A DNA stretch of 64,000 nucleotides from G965222505 sp965222505 (GTDB lineage: Bacteria > Bacteroidota > Rhodothermia > Rhodothermales > DATKEJ01), in NCBI GenBank assembly GCA_965222505.1, contig OZ244956.1, positions 3,162,001-3,226,000 of the forward strand, written 5' to 3'. Positions 43,590 to 51,560 of the stretch are shown here, one piece after another. The notes under the pieces are model-generated. The model was not told where the DNA came from. It ran no database searches and was given only the letters and a program-made list of their open reading frames with translations. A program made the position numbers and the translations under genes. Every line of letters starts with the position of its first letter. The first letter of the stretch is position 1.

Positions 43590-44903
43590 CTAGTACCGGT
43601 AGTACTCCGGTTTGTAGGGGCCTTCCGGTTTGACGCCGATGTATTCGGCTTGGTCATCGGAGAGCTCTTCGAGTTCCACCCCGATTTTGGCGAGGTGCAA
43701 CCGGGCCACTTGCTCATCCAGATGTTTGGGCAGCATGTAGACCTTGTTTTCGTAGCTCTCGCTGTTTTTCCAAAGCTCAAGCTGGGCCAACACCTGGTTG
43801 GTGAAGGAGTTGGACATCACAAATGACGGGTGCCCTGTGGCGCAGCCGAGGTTGACCAGCCGACCTTCGGCCAGCACGATCACATCTTTGCCGTCGATGG
43901 TGTATTTATCAACCTGTGGCTTGACGGTCACTTTGGTGTCGCCGTAGGTGTCATTGAGCCAGGCCATGTCGATTTCATTGTCGAAGTGGCCGATGTTGCA
44001 AAGGATAGCTTTGTCTTTCATCAAGCGGAAGTGTTCTTCCGAGACGATGTCCTTGTTGCCTGTTGCGGTAACGACAATGTCGGCTTCCGGGATGGCATTG
44101 ATCATTTTCTTGACTTCGAAGCCGTCCATGGCCGCTTGCAGGGCGCAAATCGGATCGATTTCCGTCACAATCACGCGGCAGCCGGCGCCGCGCAGCGAAG
44201 CAACCGAGCCTTTTCCAACGTCGCCGTAGCCAGCTACCACGGCTATTTTGCCGGCCATCATCACGTCGGTTGCGCGTCGGATGGCATCTACGCAGGACTC
44301 CTTGCAGCCGTATTTGTTGTCGAACTTCGACTTCGTGACGGAATCGTTCACGTTGATGGCCGGGATCGGCAGGGTGCCGTTTTGGACGCGTTCATAGAGG
44401 CGGTGTACGCCGGTCGTGGTTTCTTCACTCAGGCCCTTGATGCCTGTAGCAAGTTCGATGTTATGATCCAGGACGAGGTTGGTCAGGTCACCGCCATCAT
44501 CAAGAATCATATTGAGGGGTTTGCCGCCTTCAAAAGCATAAAGGGTTTGCTCGATGGCCCACCAGAATTCTTCTTCAGACATTCCTTTCCAGGCATAGAC
44601 CGGGATGCCGGCAGCGGCAATGGCAGCGGCGGCATGATCCTGCGTGGAGAAAATGTTGCAGGACGACCATGAAACCTCGGCCCCCAGTTCAATCAGGGTT
44701 TCGATCAGGACGGCGGTCTGGATCGTCATGTGCAGGCAACCGGCAATGCGGGCACCTTGCAGAGGTTTACGATCGCGGTATTGTTCGCGAAGGGCCATTA
44801 GGCCGGGCATTTCGGCTTCGGCCAACTCGATTTCGCGGCGGCCCCATGCTGCGAGGCTGATGTCTTTGACCTTGTAGGGGATTTGAAGTTCTACCGTTTG
44901 CAT
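43590..44903 (-). CDS. ahcY: Adenosylhomocysteinase
   Basis: Splits S-adenosylhomocysteine into homocysteine and adenosine, completing the methyl cycle. The 437-residue NAD-dependent protein shows SSCNIFSTQDHAAAA, the NAD site VAGYGDVGKGSVASLRG and the terminal KPEYYRY. The start at 44903 begins MQTVELQIPYKVKDIS, which is standard. A structured leader of about 66 bases stands only 23 bases upstream, and a terminator lies 20 bases after the stop. It appears monocistronic. Confidence 0.98.
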   Translation of the reverse strand: MQTVELQIPYKVKDISLAAWGRREIELAEAEMPGLMALREQYRDRKPLQGARIAGCLHMTIQTAVLIETLIELGAEVSWSSCNIFSTQDHAAAAIAAAGIPVYAWKGMSEEEFWWAIEQTLYAFEGGKPLNMILDDGGDLTNLVLDHNIELATGIKGLSEETTTGVHRLYERVQNGTLPIPAINVNDSVTKSKFDNKYGCKESCVDAIRRATDVMMAGKIAVVAGYGDVGKGSVASLRGAGCRVIVTEIDPICALQAAMDGFEVKKMINAIPEADIVVTATGNKDIVSEEHFRLMKDKAILCNIGHFDNEIDMAWLNDTYGDTKVTVKPQVDKYTIDGKDVIVLAEGRLVNLGCATGHPSFVMSNSFTNQVLAQLELWKNSESYENKVYMLPKHLDEQVARLHLAKIGVELEELSDDQAEYIGVKPEGPYKPEYYRY

Positions 44904-44925
44904 TGCAATGTAAAGGTATAAGTCC

Positions 44926-44991
44926 TGTTACGCCGTCTTGGCCCATTCGACCTTGTCGAATTGCACAAGATCAACAACAAGCGGCGTAACA
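44926..44991 (-). promoter_or_regulatory. Nested stem-loop leader before ahcY
   Basis: On either strand a long stem TGTTACGCCG (44926-44935) pairs with CGGCGTAACA (44982-44991), continued inward by CTTG/CAAG (44937-44940 with 44978-44981; one bulged T). Inside it lies a second perfect hairpin ATTCGAC/GTCGAAT (44945-44951, 44955-44961). It is placed 23 bases before the ahcY start in the expected 5' untranslated region. It does not show the SAH riboswitch core I know. It could be an RNA switch responding to a methyl-cycle metabolite, a protein-binding RNA, or a DNA operator. Confidence 0.5.
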
Positions 44992-45211
44992 TCAGGGTGT
45001 AAGTGAAGTTCAACGAAGTATGCACCAAATAAGCAGCCTCTTTCTACCTGAAAAGTCTACGCGTGATCCGATGAAAAGAGCCGAAACGCGTATCTTTTTG
45101 GAAGTAATGAAGTATCTACATTGATTCTTGATAAAAGGCATCCCGTGTACTGTAGAAGAACGGGCTGATGTGCGTACATACCCTGTCGAAAAGCAGGGAA
45201 AAGGGGGCCGT

Positions 45212-45250
45212 ATAAGAAAAGCCGCGCCTGGATGGCCGGGCACGGCTTTT
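45212..45250 (-). terminator. Intrinsic terminator of dodecin gene
   Basis: Arms AAAAGCCG (45217-45224) and CGGCTTTT (45243-45250) with G+C-rich inner pairing; the minus strand continues TTTTCTTAT. It lies 25 bases after the dodecin stop and separates it from ahcY. Confidence 0.8.
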
Positions 45251-45274
45251 AGTGGAGGCAAAAACTGGGTCGAA

Positions 45275-45484
45275 CTAGCGCTTGTTGTCCACGATGAAGG
45301 TGATGTTTGCGTTGACGCGCCACGTGACAATCTTGTTGCCTTCGACCAGGCACTGCATGTCTTTGACATACAGGTGTTTGATGTTGTGCACCGTTTCGCC
45401 GACTTCGGAGACGGCATTTTGGGCGGCATCTTCCCAACTCTTGGGCGATTCACCGATGACTTCTATAACTTTTGCGACAGACAT
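45275..45484 (-). CDS. Dodecin (flavin storage protein)
   Basis: A 69-residue protein matching dodecins: VAKVIEVIGESPKSWEDAAQNAVSE at the start and the flavin-stacking tryptophan in VTWRVN. Dodecins assemble into twelve-subunit spheres that store flavins or coenzyme A. The start is preceded by AGAGGAAG and by an 11-base tandem duplication in the leader. Confidence 0.9.
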   Translation of the reverse strand: MSVAKVIEVIGESPKSWEDAAQNAVSEVGETVHNIKHLYVKDMQCLVEGNKIVTWRVNANITFIVDNKR

Positions 45485-45494
45485 AGTCTTCCTC

Positions 45495-45516
45495 TTTAGT
45501 TTATGTTTAGTTTATG
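45495..45516. repeat. 11-base tandem duplication in the dodecin leader
   Basis: TTTAGTTTATG occurs twice in immediate succession (45495-45505 and 45506-45516), just upstream of the dodecin start and its ribosome-binding site on the minus strand. It would lengthen the leader by one helical turn. Confidence 0.85.
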
Positions 45517-45578
45517 TTCAGAAACGATGTTGGCCCGGTAGAGGCCAGCATACGGAAAGCGATCAATCCAACCTGCGG

Positions 45579-45914
45579 TCACTCCCACATCAGGATGTTT
45601 TCCTCCGTTTTTTCCTTGGTGGCCCATTCTTCGGCTTCGGGCATGGGTTCTTTGGACTCAACGATGTTTTTGTCCGCCCATTGCTCAGCCAGATAGGTGT
45701 TCCATTCCGCGTAATGGGCCCATTGTTCCGGCAGCTCGTCGTCGGCGAAGATGGCTTCGACGGGGCAGACCGGTACGCAGGCGTTGCAGTCAATGCATTC
45801 ATCCGGGTGGATCACCAGGAAATTCGGTCCTTCATAAAAGGCATCAACCGGGCAAACTTCTACACAATCCGTATGCTTGCAGTTGATGCATGGTTCGGCT
45901 ACGATGTAAGGCAT
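45579..45914 (-). CDS. 7Fe ferredoxin (FdxA type)
   Basis: A 111-residue ferredoxin with two cluster motifs: PCINCKHTDCVEVCPVDAF, where only three of the four usual 4Fe ligands follow the CxxC spacing (a 3Fe-4S pattern with CxxxxxxC), and CIDCNACVPVCPVEAI, a standard 4Fe-4S set. The C-terminal tail (about 60-111) is acidic and longer than in the simplest ferredoxins, as in FdxA proteins. It carries electrons for unknown partners. It is monocistronic as far as visible. Confidence 0.92.
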   Translation of the reverse strand: MPYIVAEPCINCKHTDCVEVCPVDAFYEGPNFLVIHPDECIDCNACVPVCPVEAIFADDELPEQWAHYAEWNTYLAEQWADKNIVESKEPMPEAEEWATKEKTEENILMWE

Positions 45915-46222
45915 TATACGCGTTGATTAAGCGGTTGTCTTGGACGGTTGGGAAGATAGGATCTGCTTATGGAAAGCACAAGTGGATCTGTGCAAGACCC
46001 GCCGGGCCCGCAGGGTGTCTTCTTTACTGAAGATGGCGTGTCCATCAAACAGGACGCTCCGCCCTTGGTTATAAGGCACCAGACCCAATTTTTGGCGCGG
46101 AAAGTCGATAAAATGCCTGCCAAGCGTAAATGGGCATGTTCCTTGTGCCTGTTCCGGTTAAACCCCTTCTACATGATTATACGCTTCACTTTTGGCAATA
46201 CTGCCGCAAATGGGTAAAGACG
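45915..46222. other. Gap between fdxA and the lipoprotein gene
   Basis: A 308-base divergent region. It contains an imperfect palindrome around GCCGGGCCCGC (within about 45993-46020) and, for fdxA, a weak promoter match (TTG then TATCTTCC on the minus strand). Open frames in both directions of 70-80 codons have no recognisable features and were left out. Confidence 0.35.
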
Positions 46223-46930
46223 ATGATTGCATCCAATACACTTCACGCCCGCATGTGGGCCGTTGTGCTCTTGATGGGTACCGGCCTCGTTGGCTGTGCC
46301 TCAACTGGCCGCCTCGGCCAATACAGTTTTGAAGACCAGACCACGGCTGTGATCGCTGCCGTGCCCCCCCGCGCCTACATTTCGTCCGGTTACGGCGAGG
46401 CGTGGGTGAGCCGGCACCATCCGGTACGTTCGGCGGTTCGGGTAGGCACCTACCTTGCCAAACGCGCCGAAATGAAACAGGCCCAGGCCCGCCTTGATAG
46501 CGCCCAGCAGTTTGTGGATGTGGCTGAACTGGTGGCACGGGAAGTCCTGGTCAAAAACCAAAACGCCCTTGGTTATGAGGCCGTTAGCAACCCCCGAGCG
46601 GCTGATTTTGTCATTGACGTGCGCATCTATGACTATGGCATTTCTGCAGCATCCTGGACGGCGGGTACGTACTTTGTGCTAGACGGTGAAATCATTCTGT
46701 TCGATAACGAGACCAAGCGGGAAATCTGGACGCGCAAACTTCGCGAGCGCGAACCGATTACCCATAATATCATCGGTTTGGGGGCTACGGTTGGTAACGT
46801 CCTGACGGCACGGGCCCTTTCCCAAATGAGCGTCGAAGAAATGGCCTCCGGGCTCGAACACCTCGCCCAATACACGGCCAGCCGGGTGAGCGCGAGACTC
46901 CGGAATGATTTCCTCAAATCTAGAGAGTAA
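46223..46930 (+). CDS. Predicted lipoprotein of unknown function
   Basis: A 235-residue protein with a lipoprotein signal ending LVGC at residues 22-25. The mature region begins with a Tyr/Thr-rich part and then has YEAVSNPRAADFVIDVRIYDYG, a mixed alpha-beta look, FVLDGEIILFDNETKREIWTRKL and a helical C terminus. The DNETKREIW turn recalls proteins that scale synthesis of outer-membrane lipoprotein partners, but no family is claimed. The ATG at 46223 is used; an upstream in-frame ATG at 46130 lacks a signal-peptide pattern before the lipobox. Confidence 0.65.
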   Translation: MIASNTLHARMWAVVLLMGTGLVGCASTGRLGQYSFEDQTTAVIAAVPPRAYISSGYGEAWVSRHHPVRSAVRVGTYLAKRAEMKQAQARLDSAQQFVDVAELVAREVLVKNQNALGYEAVSNPRAADFVIDVRIYDYGISAASWTAGTYFVLDGEIILFDNETKREIWTRKLREREPITHNIIGLGATVGNVLTARALSQMSVEEMASGLEHLAQYTASRVSARLRNDFLKSRE

Positions 46931-47157
46931 GGTCACCAATAGACATCCTTCCGGGTTCAGGTGTGATCAGGGTGTACTGTACCCGGAGGTCCGAATCGAT
47001 TTTTTTATCAGGAGGGATCCATACGGCGCGGCATTCGGTCTACGGGTGCCGCGCTTTCTCGTGCCTGGGCGATGAAGCCGGAACGCGAGATTGCAGGTCG
47101 GGTTGTAACGCTGTCCCTGTTTAAGCGTCGTACATTCGTACCAGACAACAAACTGCC

Positions 47158-47571
47158 ATGCCTACCGTTTATGCGCGCCGCCGCATGCGTTTTAATGCCG
47201 CCCACCGGCTGCACAACCCGGCCAAGTCCGCCGAGTGGAACCGGAACATGTTTGGCCTTTGCAACAACCCGAACTGGCACGGTCACAACTATGAGTTGGA
47301 AGTGACCGTTGCCGGAGAGATTGATCCTGATACAGGCTACGTTGTTGACCTGGGGGAACTCAAGCGCATCATTGAGGAAAAGATTATCTCGAAGTGTGAC
47401 CATCGAAACCTCAATCTGGAGGTTGATTTCCTGCAGGGGGTCATTCCTTCAACCGAAAACCTGGTGGTCGCGTTTTGGAATGAACTGGCTCCGGCCATGC
47501 CCTCCGGGCGGCTTCACAAGCTGCGTCTGTACGAGACCGAAAATAATGTAGCCGAATACATGGGTGAATAG
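47158..47571 (+). CDS. 6-pyruvoyl-tetrahydropterin synthase family (PTPS, biopterin type)
   Basis: A 137-residue T-fold enzyme. Metal ligands are the His in FNAAHRL and the HGH at 41-43; the catalytic Cys35 precedes HGH by five residues (C-x5-HGH). QueD enzymes usually have C-x3-HGH and folate-type ones E-x2-HGH, so the spacing here is that of PTPS-II enzymes of tetrahydrobiopterin synthesis. DHRNLN and a late conserved ETE are also present. It is followed by folE and an SDR, which strengthens a biopterin role. The ATG at 47158 sits 227 bases from the preceding gene. Confidence 0.85.
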   Translation: MPTVYARRRMRFNAAHRLHNPAKSAEWNRNMFGLCNNPNWHGHNYELEVTVAGEIDPDTGYVVDLGELKRIIEEKIISKCDHRNLNLEVDFLQGVIPSTENLVVAFWNELAPAMPSGRLHKLRLYETENNVAEYMGE

Positions 47572-47597
47572 ACCCTGCCCTTAACCAGAACCCTTCT

Positions 47598-48269
47598 ATG
47601 ACCGCTTACGAACTCAAGCATCTGGATACCACCAATATGATCGACGATGACGACGATCTGGGAAATGTGACCCCGTTGCTATACCAGAAGCGCGAACTCT
47701 ACTGCAAAAATATTACGAGACGCATCGCGGGCCACATGAAAGACGTCCTCGATGCACTGGGTGAAGATCCTGAACGCGAAGGATTGCTCAAAACCCCGGA
47801 ACGCGTAGCCAAGGCGATGCAGTTTCTGACCCACGGGTACACACTGGACCCCAAGGAAGTCCTTACCTCGGCCCTGTTCGAAGAAGACTATAGCGAGATG
47901 ATTCTCGTGAAAGACATCGAGATGTATTCTCAGTGCGAACACCACATGTTGCCTTTCTTTGGCAAGGCCCATGTGGCCTACATTCCGAATGGCAAGATTG
48001 TGGGATTGAGCAAGATTCCGCGCGTCGTCGACATCTTTGCGCGGCGCTTGCAGGTGCAGGAACGTCTCACGCTTCAGATCCGGGATGCCATCCAGGAGGT
48101 GTTGCAACCCCTGGGTGTGGCTGTGGTGATTGAGGCCAAGCACATGTGCATGGTGATGCGCGGGGTGCAAAAGCAAAACTCGGTGACTACCACCAGCGCC
48201 GTGAGTGGCGAATTCCTCAACCCCATCACCCGCGAGGAATTTATGCGGCTGATCCCCCCGCTTACCTGA
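47598..48269 (+). CDS. folE: GTP cyclohydrolase I
   Basis: Makes 7,8-dihydroneopterin triphosphate from GTP, the first step of folate and biopterin synthesis. The 223-residue protein has the zinc-ligand segment SQCEHHMLPFFGKAHVAYIP, the second Cys in KHMCMVMRGV, and ARRLQVQERLT. An acidic N-terminal extension of about 40 residues is unusual but seen in homologues. It stands 26 bases after the PTPS gene and 2 bases before the SDR gene. Confidence 0.96.
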   Translation: MTAYELKHLDTTNMIDDDDDLGNVTPLLYQKRELYCKNITRRIAGHMKDVLDALGEDPEREGLLKTPERVAKAMQFLTHGYTLDPKEVLTSALFEEDYSEMILVKDIEMYSQCEHHMLPFFGKAHVAYIPNGKIVGLSKIPRVVDIFARRLQVQERLTLQIRDAIQEVLQPLGVAVVIEAKHMCMVMRGVQKQNSVTTTSAVSGEFLNPITREEFMRLIPPLT

Positions 48270-48271
48270 TT

Positions 48272-48973
48272 ATGCCCACCGTTGTCATAACCGGAGCCAG
48301 TCAGGGGATCGGCGCAGCCTTGGCCAAAACGTTTGCCGCTGAATCCGATGCCCGCCTTGTACTTTTGGCCCGCCATGTGGAACGGCTAGAAGCCGTCGCC
48401 ATCGCTTGCCGCACGCTGGGTGCTGAGACGCTGGTCCTGCCCTGTGACGTGACGCAGGAGGAGGCCGTCACCCAAGCCGCCCAAACTGCACTCGACCAAT
48501 GGGGGGCTCCTGATGTGCTCATCAATAATGCGGGCCTGTTTGTGCCCAGCACGATCGAAGATACCTCGGCCAAAATGTTCAGGGAACAGGTAGCGGTTAA
48601 CCTGACCAGTGCCTTTCTGGTGACCCGCGCCTTTCTGCCAGCCCTCCGAAAAGCCGGTCGGGGTCACGTGTTTTTTATGGGTTCGGTCGCGTCTATCAAA
48701 GCCTATGCTGGCGGGGCAGCCTATGCCGCTGCCAAACACGGCCTGCTGGGCCTGGCCCGTGGTTTGCGGGAAGAAACCCAAACCGATGGCCTCCGCGTCA
48801 CGACCCTGCTTCCCGGCGCCACCCTGACCCCCAGTTGGGACGGTGTCAATCTGCCCGAATCTCGCTTCATGCCAGCCTCAGACATTGCCCAGGCCCTCTT
48901 GGGTTGCTACCACCTCAGTGACCGTACCGTCGTCGAAGAACTCCTCATCCGCCCCCAATTAGGGGATATTTAG
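48272..48973 (+). CDS. Short-chain dehydrogenase, possibly sepiapterin reductase-like
   Basis: A 233-residue classical SDR: TGASQGIG at 7-14, NNAG at about 86-89, catalytic Ser in MGSVAS (about 138), and YAAAK (Tyr151, Lys155). SDRs of this size that reduce 6-pyruvoyl-tetrahydropterin are sepiapterin reductases; its place directly after PTPS and folE makes that the best guess, though SDR specificity cannot be read from the motif alone. It starts two bases after the folE stop. Its stop abuts the dispersed repeat at 48974. Confidence 0.75.
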   Translation: MPTVVITGASQGIGAALAKTFAAESDARLVLLARHVERLEAVAIACRTLGAETLVLPCDVTQEEAVTQAAQTALDQWGAPDVLINNAGLFVPSTIEDTSAKMFREQVAVNLTSAFLVTRAFLPALRKAGRGHVFFMGSVASIKAYAGGAAYAAAKHGLLGLARGLREETQTDGLRVTTLLPGATLTPSWDGVNLPESRFMPASDIAQALLGCYHLSDRTVVEELLIRPQLGDI

Positions 48974-49063
48974 GATTGGTAATTTGTAATTGGGTGCCCT
49001 AAATCACCAATCATCACACGAGGCGTAGCCGACGGTACGAAATAAATGCCCAATCATCAATCG
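48974..49063. repeat. Dispersed GATTGGT-type palindromic repeat, copy B
   Basis: Begins right after the SDR stop. Order: GATTGGTAATT (48974-48984), GGTGCC, AATCACCAATCAT (49002-49014), CGAGGCGTAGCCGAC (about 49019-49033) and ATGCCCAATCATCAATC (49046-49062). The first half aligns with copy A (31964-32012) in the same orientation; the second half aligns with the start of copy A in the opposite orientation. The ATG of gluQ lies in the repeat. Confidence 0.75.
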
Positions 49064-50035
49064 CCCAGGGGGCGATATGCCCCTTCACCCACGGGTTTTA
49101 TCCATCTTGGAAACGCCCGTACCGCGCTTGTGGCCTGGCTTTCCGTGCGCAGCCAGGGCGGAGCATTCGTGTGGCGGCTCGAAGACCTGGACCCGCCGCG
49201 CGTTTTGCCTGGTGCCGCCGAAGCTGCGTTGGACGACCTAACATGGCTCGGCCTGGATTGGGATGAAGGGCCTCGGCAGGGTGGACCGTACGCACCCTAC
49301 GTACAATCGGCGCGGTACAGATACTATGAAGTTGCCTTGCGGCACCTGTTTGAGGTCGGTCGGCTGTTTCCCTGCCGACGCTCACGCAAGGATTTACAGC
49401 AACTCGCCTCGGCCCCACACGGTATGAGCGGGCTTCCACCGTATCCCAAAGCCTTGCGTCCGGAACACCTCCCTGATGATTGGTTTGATACCCTCGCGCA
49501 TATGCCTCGGCCCGATGCTGCCATTCGGTTCAAGGTAGAGGTCAACCCCGTAACCTATACCGACCGTATTCAAGGAGAACGGACAGAACAGGTTGACCAA
49601 ACGACGGGGGACTTCGTACTCAAACGCCGCGACGGGCTGTATGCCTACCAACTGGCCGTTGTGGTGGATGACCTGTTGATGGGCATCACAGAGGTGGTGC
49701 GTGGCTCTGATTTGCTGGCCTCCACAGCACGGCAAATCCAACTCATTAAAGCCCTCGGCGGGACCATACCGGTTTATGCCCACGTCCCTTTGGTGGTCAA
49801 TGCCACAGGAGAAAAACTCTCCAAACGTGATGACGGACTTACCCTGCGTGCCCTTCGCGAGGCCGGTGTGCATCCCGAACAGATCGTCGGTTACCTTGCC
49901 TATTCATTGGGTTTACACGATACCCTCACCGGTTGCCGATCCGAAGACCTGATTGTTGGTTTTAACTGGGACGGGATTGCACCGATCGGTTGGTCTTTGC
50001 CTGAGGATGTTGTTTCGTTGCTCCGCCGAATGTAA
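49046..50035 (+). CDS. gluQ: Glutamyl-Q tRNA(Asp) synthetase
   Basis: A truncated glutamyl-tRNA synthetase paralogue that adds glutamate to the queuosine base of tRNA(Asp). The 329-residue protein begins RGRYAPSPTG (residue 8 on), followed by IHLGNARTAL; KLSKR is at 257-261; no anticodon-binding domain follows. The metal-binding cysteines are largely absent (only LFPC). The start codon and residues MPNHQS come from the dispersed repeat; the conserved part begins just after it. It requires queuosine in tRNA, and the PTPS gene nearby is of the biopterin rather than queuosine type. Confidence 0.87.
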   Translation: MPNHQSPRGRYAPSPTGFIHLGNARTALVAWLSVRSQGGAFVWRLEDLDPPRVLPGAAEAALDDLTWLGLDWDEGPRQGGPYAPYVQSARYRYYEVALRHLFEVGRLFPCRRSRKDLQQLASAPHGMSGLPPYPKALRPEHLPDDWFDTLAHMPRPDAAIRFKVEVNPVTYTDRIQGERTEQVDQTTGDFVLKRRDGLYAYQLAVVVDDLLMGITEVVRGSDLLASTARQIQLIKALGGTIPVYAHVPLVVNATGEKLSKRDDGLTLRALREAGVHPEQIVGYLAYSLGLHDTLTGCRSEDLIVGFNWDGIAPIGWSLPEDVVSLLRRM

Positions 50036-50123
50036 TAATATCCGTCACCACCAGTCGAAATCGTGTGCCCTCAGCCCTGCACAGCTAAACTGGCGGGTTT
50101 CACCCGCTGGAGCGGAATAGAAG

Positions 50124-50944
50124 TTAAGCTGCAATGGGTAGGTTCAGGGCGACCATCTTCGCCTCGTAATCTGCCGGGCTGAGGTACCCAAGTGACGAAT
50201 GCAGGCGCTGACAGTTGTACCATATTTCGATGAACTCGAAAATCTCCATCCGAGCTTCTTCTCGCGTCCGGTAGCGGCGCTCATGGACCAGTTCCATTTT
50301 CAGCGTGGAAAAGAAGCTTTCCACGGGTGCATTGTCCCAGAAATTTCCTTTGCGGCTCATGCTGCATCTGCAGCCGGCCTGCCGCAGCAGTTCCTGATAG
50401 TCCAAGCTGGCGTACTGGCTGCCGCGATCGCTGTGATGCAGCAGCCCCGGCGGGGGCCTCCGTGCCCTGAGCGCCATCTCCAGCGCCGAGATCACCAGCG
50501 AGCGTTCCATTGTCTCTCGCATCGACCAACCCACGATGCGCCGGGAGAACAGATCCATCACGACGGCCAAGTACAGCCATCCTTGCCGAGTCCAGACGTA
50601 CGTGATGTCGGCAGCCCAGCTTGCGTCGGGCACCGCAACCTCGAACTGCCGCTCAAGCACATTCTCAGCTACTGGCAACGTATGCTTCGAGTCCGTCGTA
50701 GCCTTGAAGCGGCGACGACGACGGGCCCGCAGACCGTGCTTGCGCATCAGCCGGGCTACCCGTTTCTGACCGCAGCGGATGTCGCGCCGGCGAAGCGTGC
50801 GATGAATGCGTGGGCTGCCATAGCGACGTTTGCTCTCCAGATAGACGAGCTTGATCTCCCCCAGGAGCCATTCGTCCTCTTCCTTGGAAGTCGCAGGCCG
50901 ACGGCGTAGTAGCCACTCGTGGAGACTTGGAGTACGCGGCACAT
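50124..50944 (-). pseudogene. IS3 transposase OrfB (frameshifted)
   Basis: The main open frame, starting at 50942, gives a 272-residue integrase-core protein with the D-D-E residues in AADITYVW, HSDRGSQYAS and NAPVESFFSTLK. The normal amino-terminal part (HRGHFSVTAMCRVL then QVSTSGYYA) is found in another frame directly upstream and crosses into this frame near 50900-50905, so a small indel has broken the gene. Without repair, the catalytic domain could only be made from the internal ATG. Confidence 0.8.
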
Positions 50945-51030
50945 GGCTGTGACCGAGAAGTGCCCCCGATGTGCTTCAATGAACGGGTATCTTAGCGAGG
51001 GCGGCTCGTGAATGGCTGATGGGACATCAG

Positions 51031-51312
51031 CTAACCCACAGCCTTTTTTAGGATGGCGTTTTCCTCCTCGACGCGTTTAAGTTCTCTGCGCAGTTGGGCC
51101 AATTCCTCATCATGGGGGGTGCCTTTGCCGGGAAAGGCTTGTTCGCCATGCTCGTTGAACTCCTTGATCCAGCGCCGGAGTACACTCAAATGGATGCCCA
51201 ATTCGCGGGCGACAGCGCTTCGGTTGCCGCGTTGCTCGGCCCGGCGAACAGCCTCTTAGGGCCGTGTATCGGCCCAATTGAACTCGGCGGTGTATTCTCT
51301 GCGGGTTGCCAT
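51031..51312 (-). pseudogene. IS3 OrfA (HTH protein) with in-frame stop
   Basis: Starts ATG 51312 with MATRREYTAEF, then reads NWADTRP and a TAA at codon 19 (51256-51258), before resuming EAVRRAEQRGNRSAVARELGI and the leucine-rich EELAQLRRELKRVEEEN. Compared with intact IS3 OrfA proteins, about 18-24 extra bases containing a GGGCCG/CGGCCC palindrome (51259-51275) appear to be inserted after the 11th codon, introducing the stop. The ending is IS3-like: KKAVG and a stop after an AAAAAAG slippery run at 51049-51043, from which the -1 frame enters orfB. Confidence 0.75.
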
Positions 51313-51510
51313 GGTAGATTCCTCGTTGGTTGTGGAAGGACTGAAAGGTAGTGCTTTTCAATCTCTCCACTTCAACGAGTGAACCCCAGCTAACAAACTT
51401 TCCAAGCTTATGCACCAATCAGTAAGCCAGAATGGACCAATACCACACGCTGTGGCCAGAGACTGATCCTTCCCCCAAAGAAAGGGTTGAGGAGAAACAC
51501 GAACCGAAAC

Positions 51511-51560
51511 CTATGTTGGTTTGCTACGTAGACTATGTCGTTTCGCAACTTAGTCTATGT
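51511..51560 (+). promoter_or_regulatory. PadR operator candidate (three CTATGT repeats, 22-base period)
   Basis: CTATGT begins at 51511, 51533 and 51555, exactly 22 bases apart. Superimposed is an inverted repeat TAGACTA (51529-51535) with TAGTCTA (51551-51557). The last element overlaps the padR start. Two helical turns between sites suggest cooperative binding on one face of DNA, most likely by the PadR regulator on its own promoter. Confidence 0.55.

Larger units (their letters stand above)
50091..51388 (-). mobile_element. IS3-family insertion sequence, decayed
   Basis: About 1.3 kb with imperfect terminal inverted repeats: TGGCGGGTTTCAC at 50091-50103 and, on the other strand, TGGGGTTCAC ending at 51388. 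It contains orfA (HTH) and orfB (integrase core), joined by an A-AAA-AAG slippery site. Both reading frames are damaged, so the copy is probably immobile. Flanks show AGCTAA-like sequence on both sides (50083-50088 and 51388-51393), a possible but uncertain target duplication. Confidence 0.8.

Noticed and set aside
45969..46217. 82-codon plus-strand frame before the lipoprotein gene
   Set aside because: Low-complexity composition changes along the frame and no domain pattern; an alternative minus-strand frame over the same DNA is equally plausible, so neither was called.
50199..50909. 236-codon open frame opposite the IS3 transposase
   Set aside because: It lies antisense to the conserved integrase core, whose D-D-E residues are clear on the minus strand.
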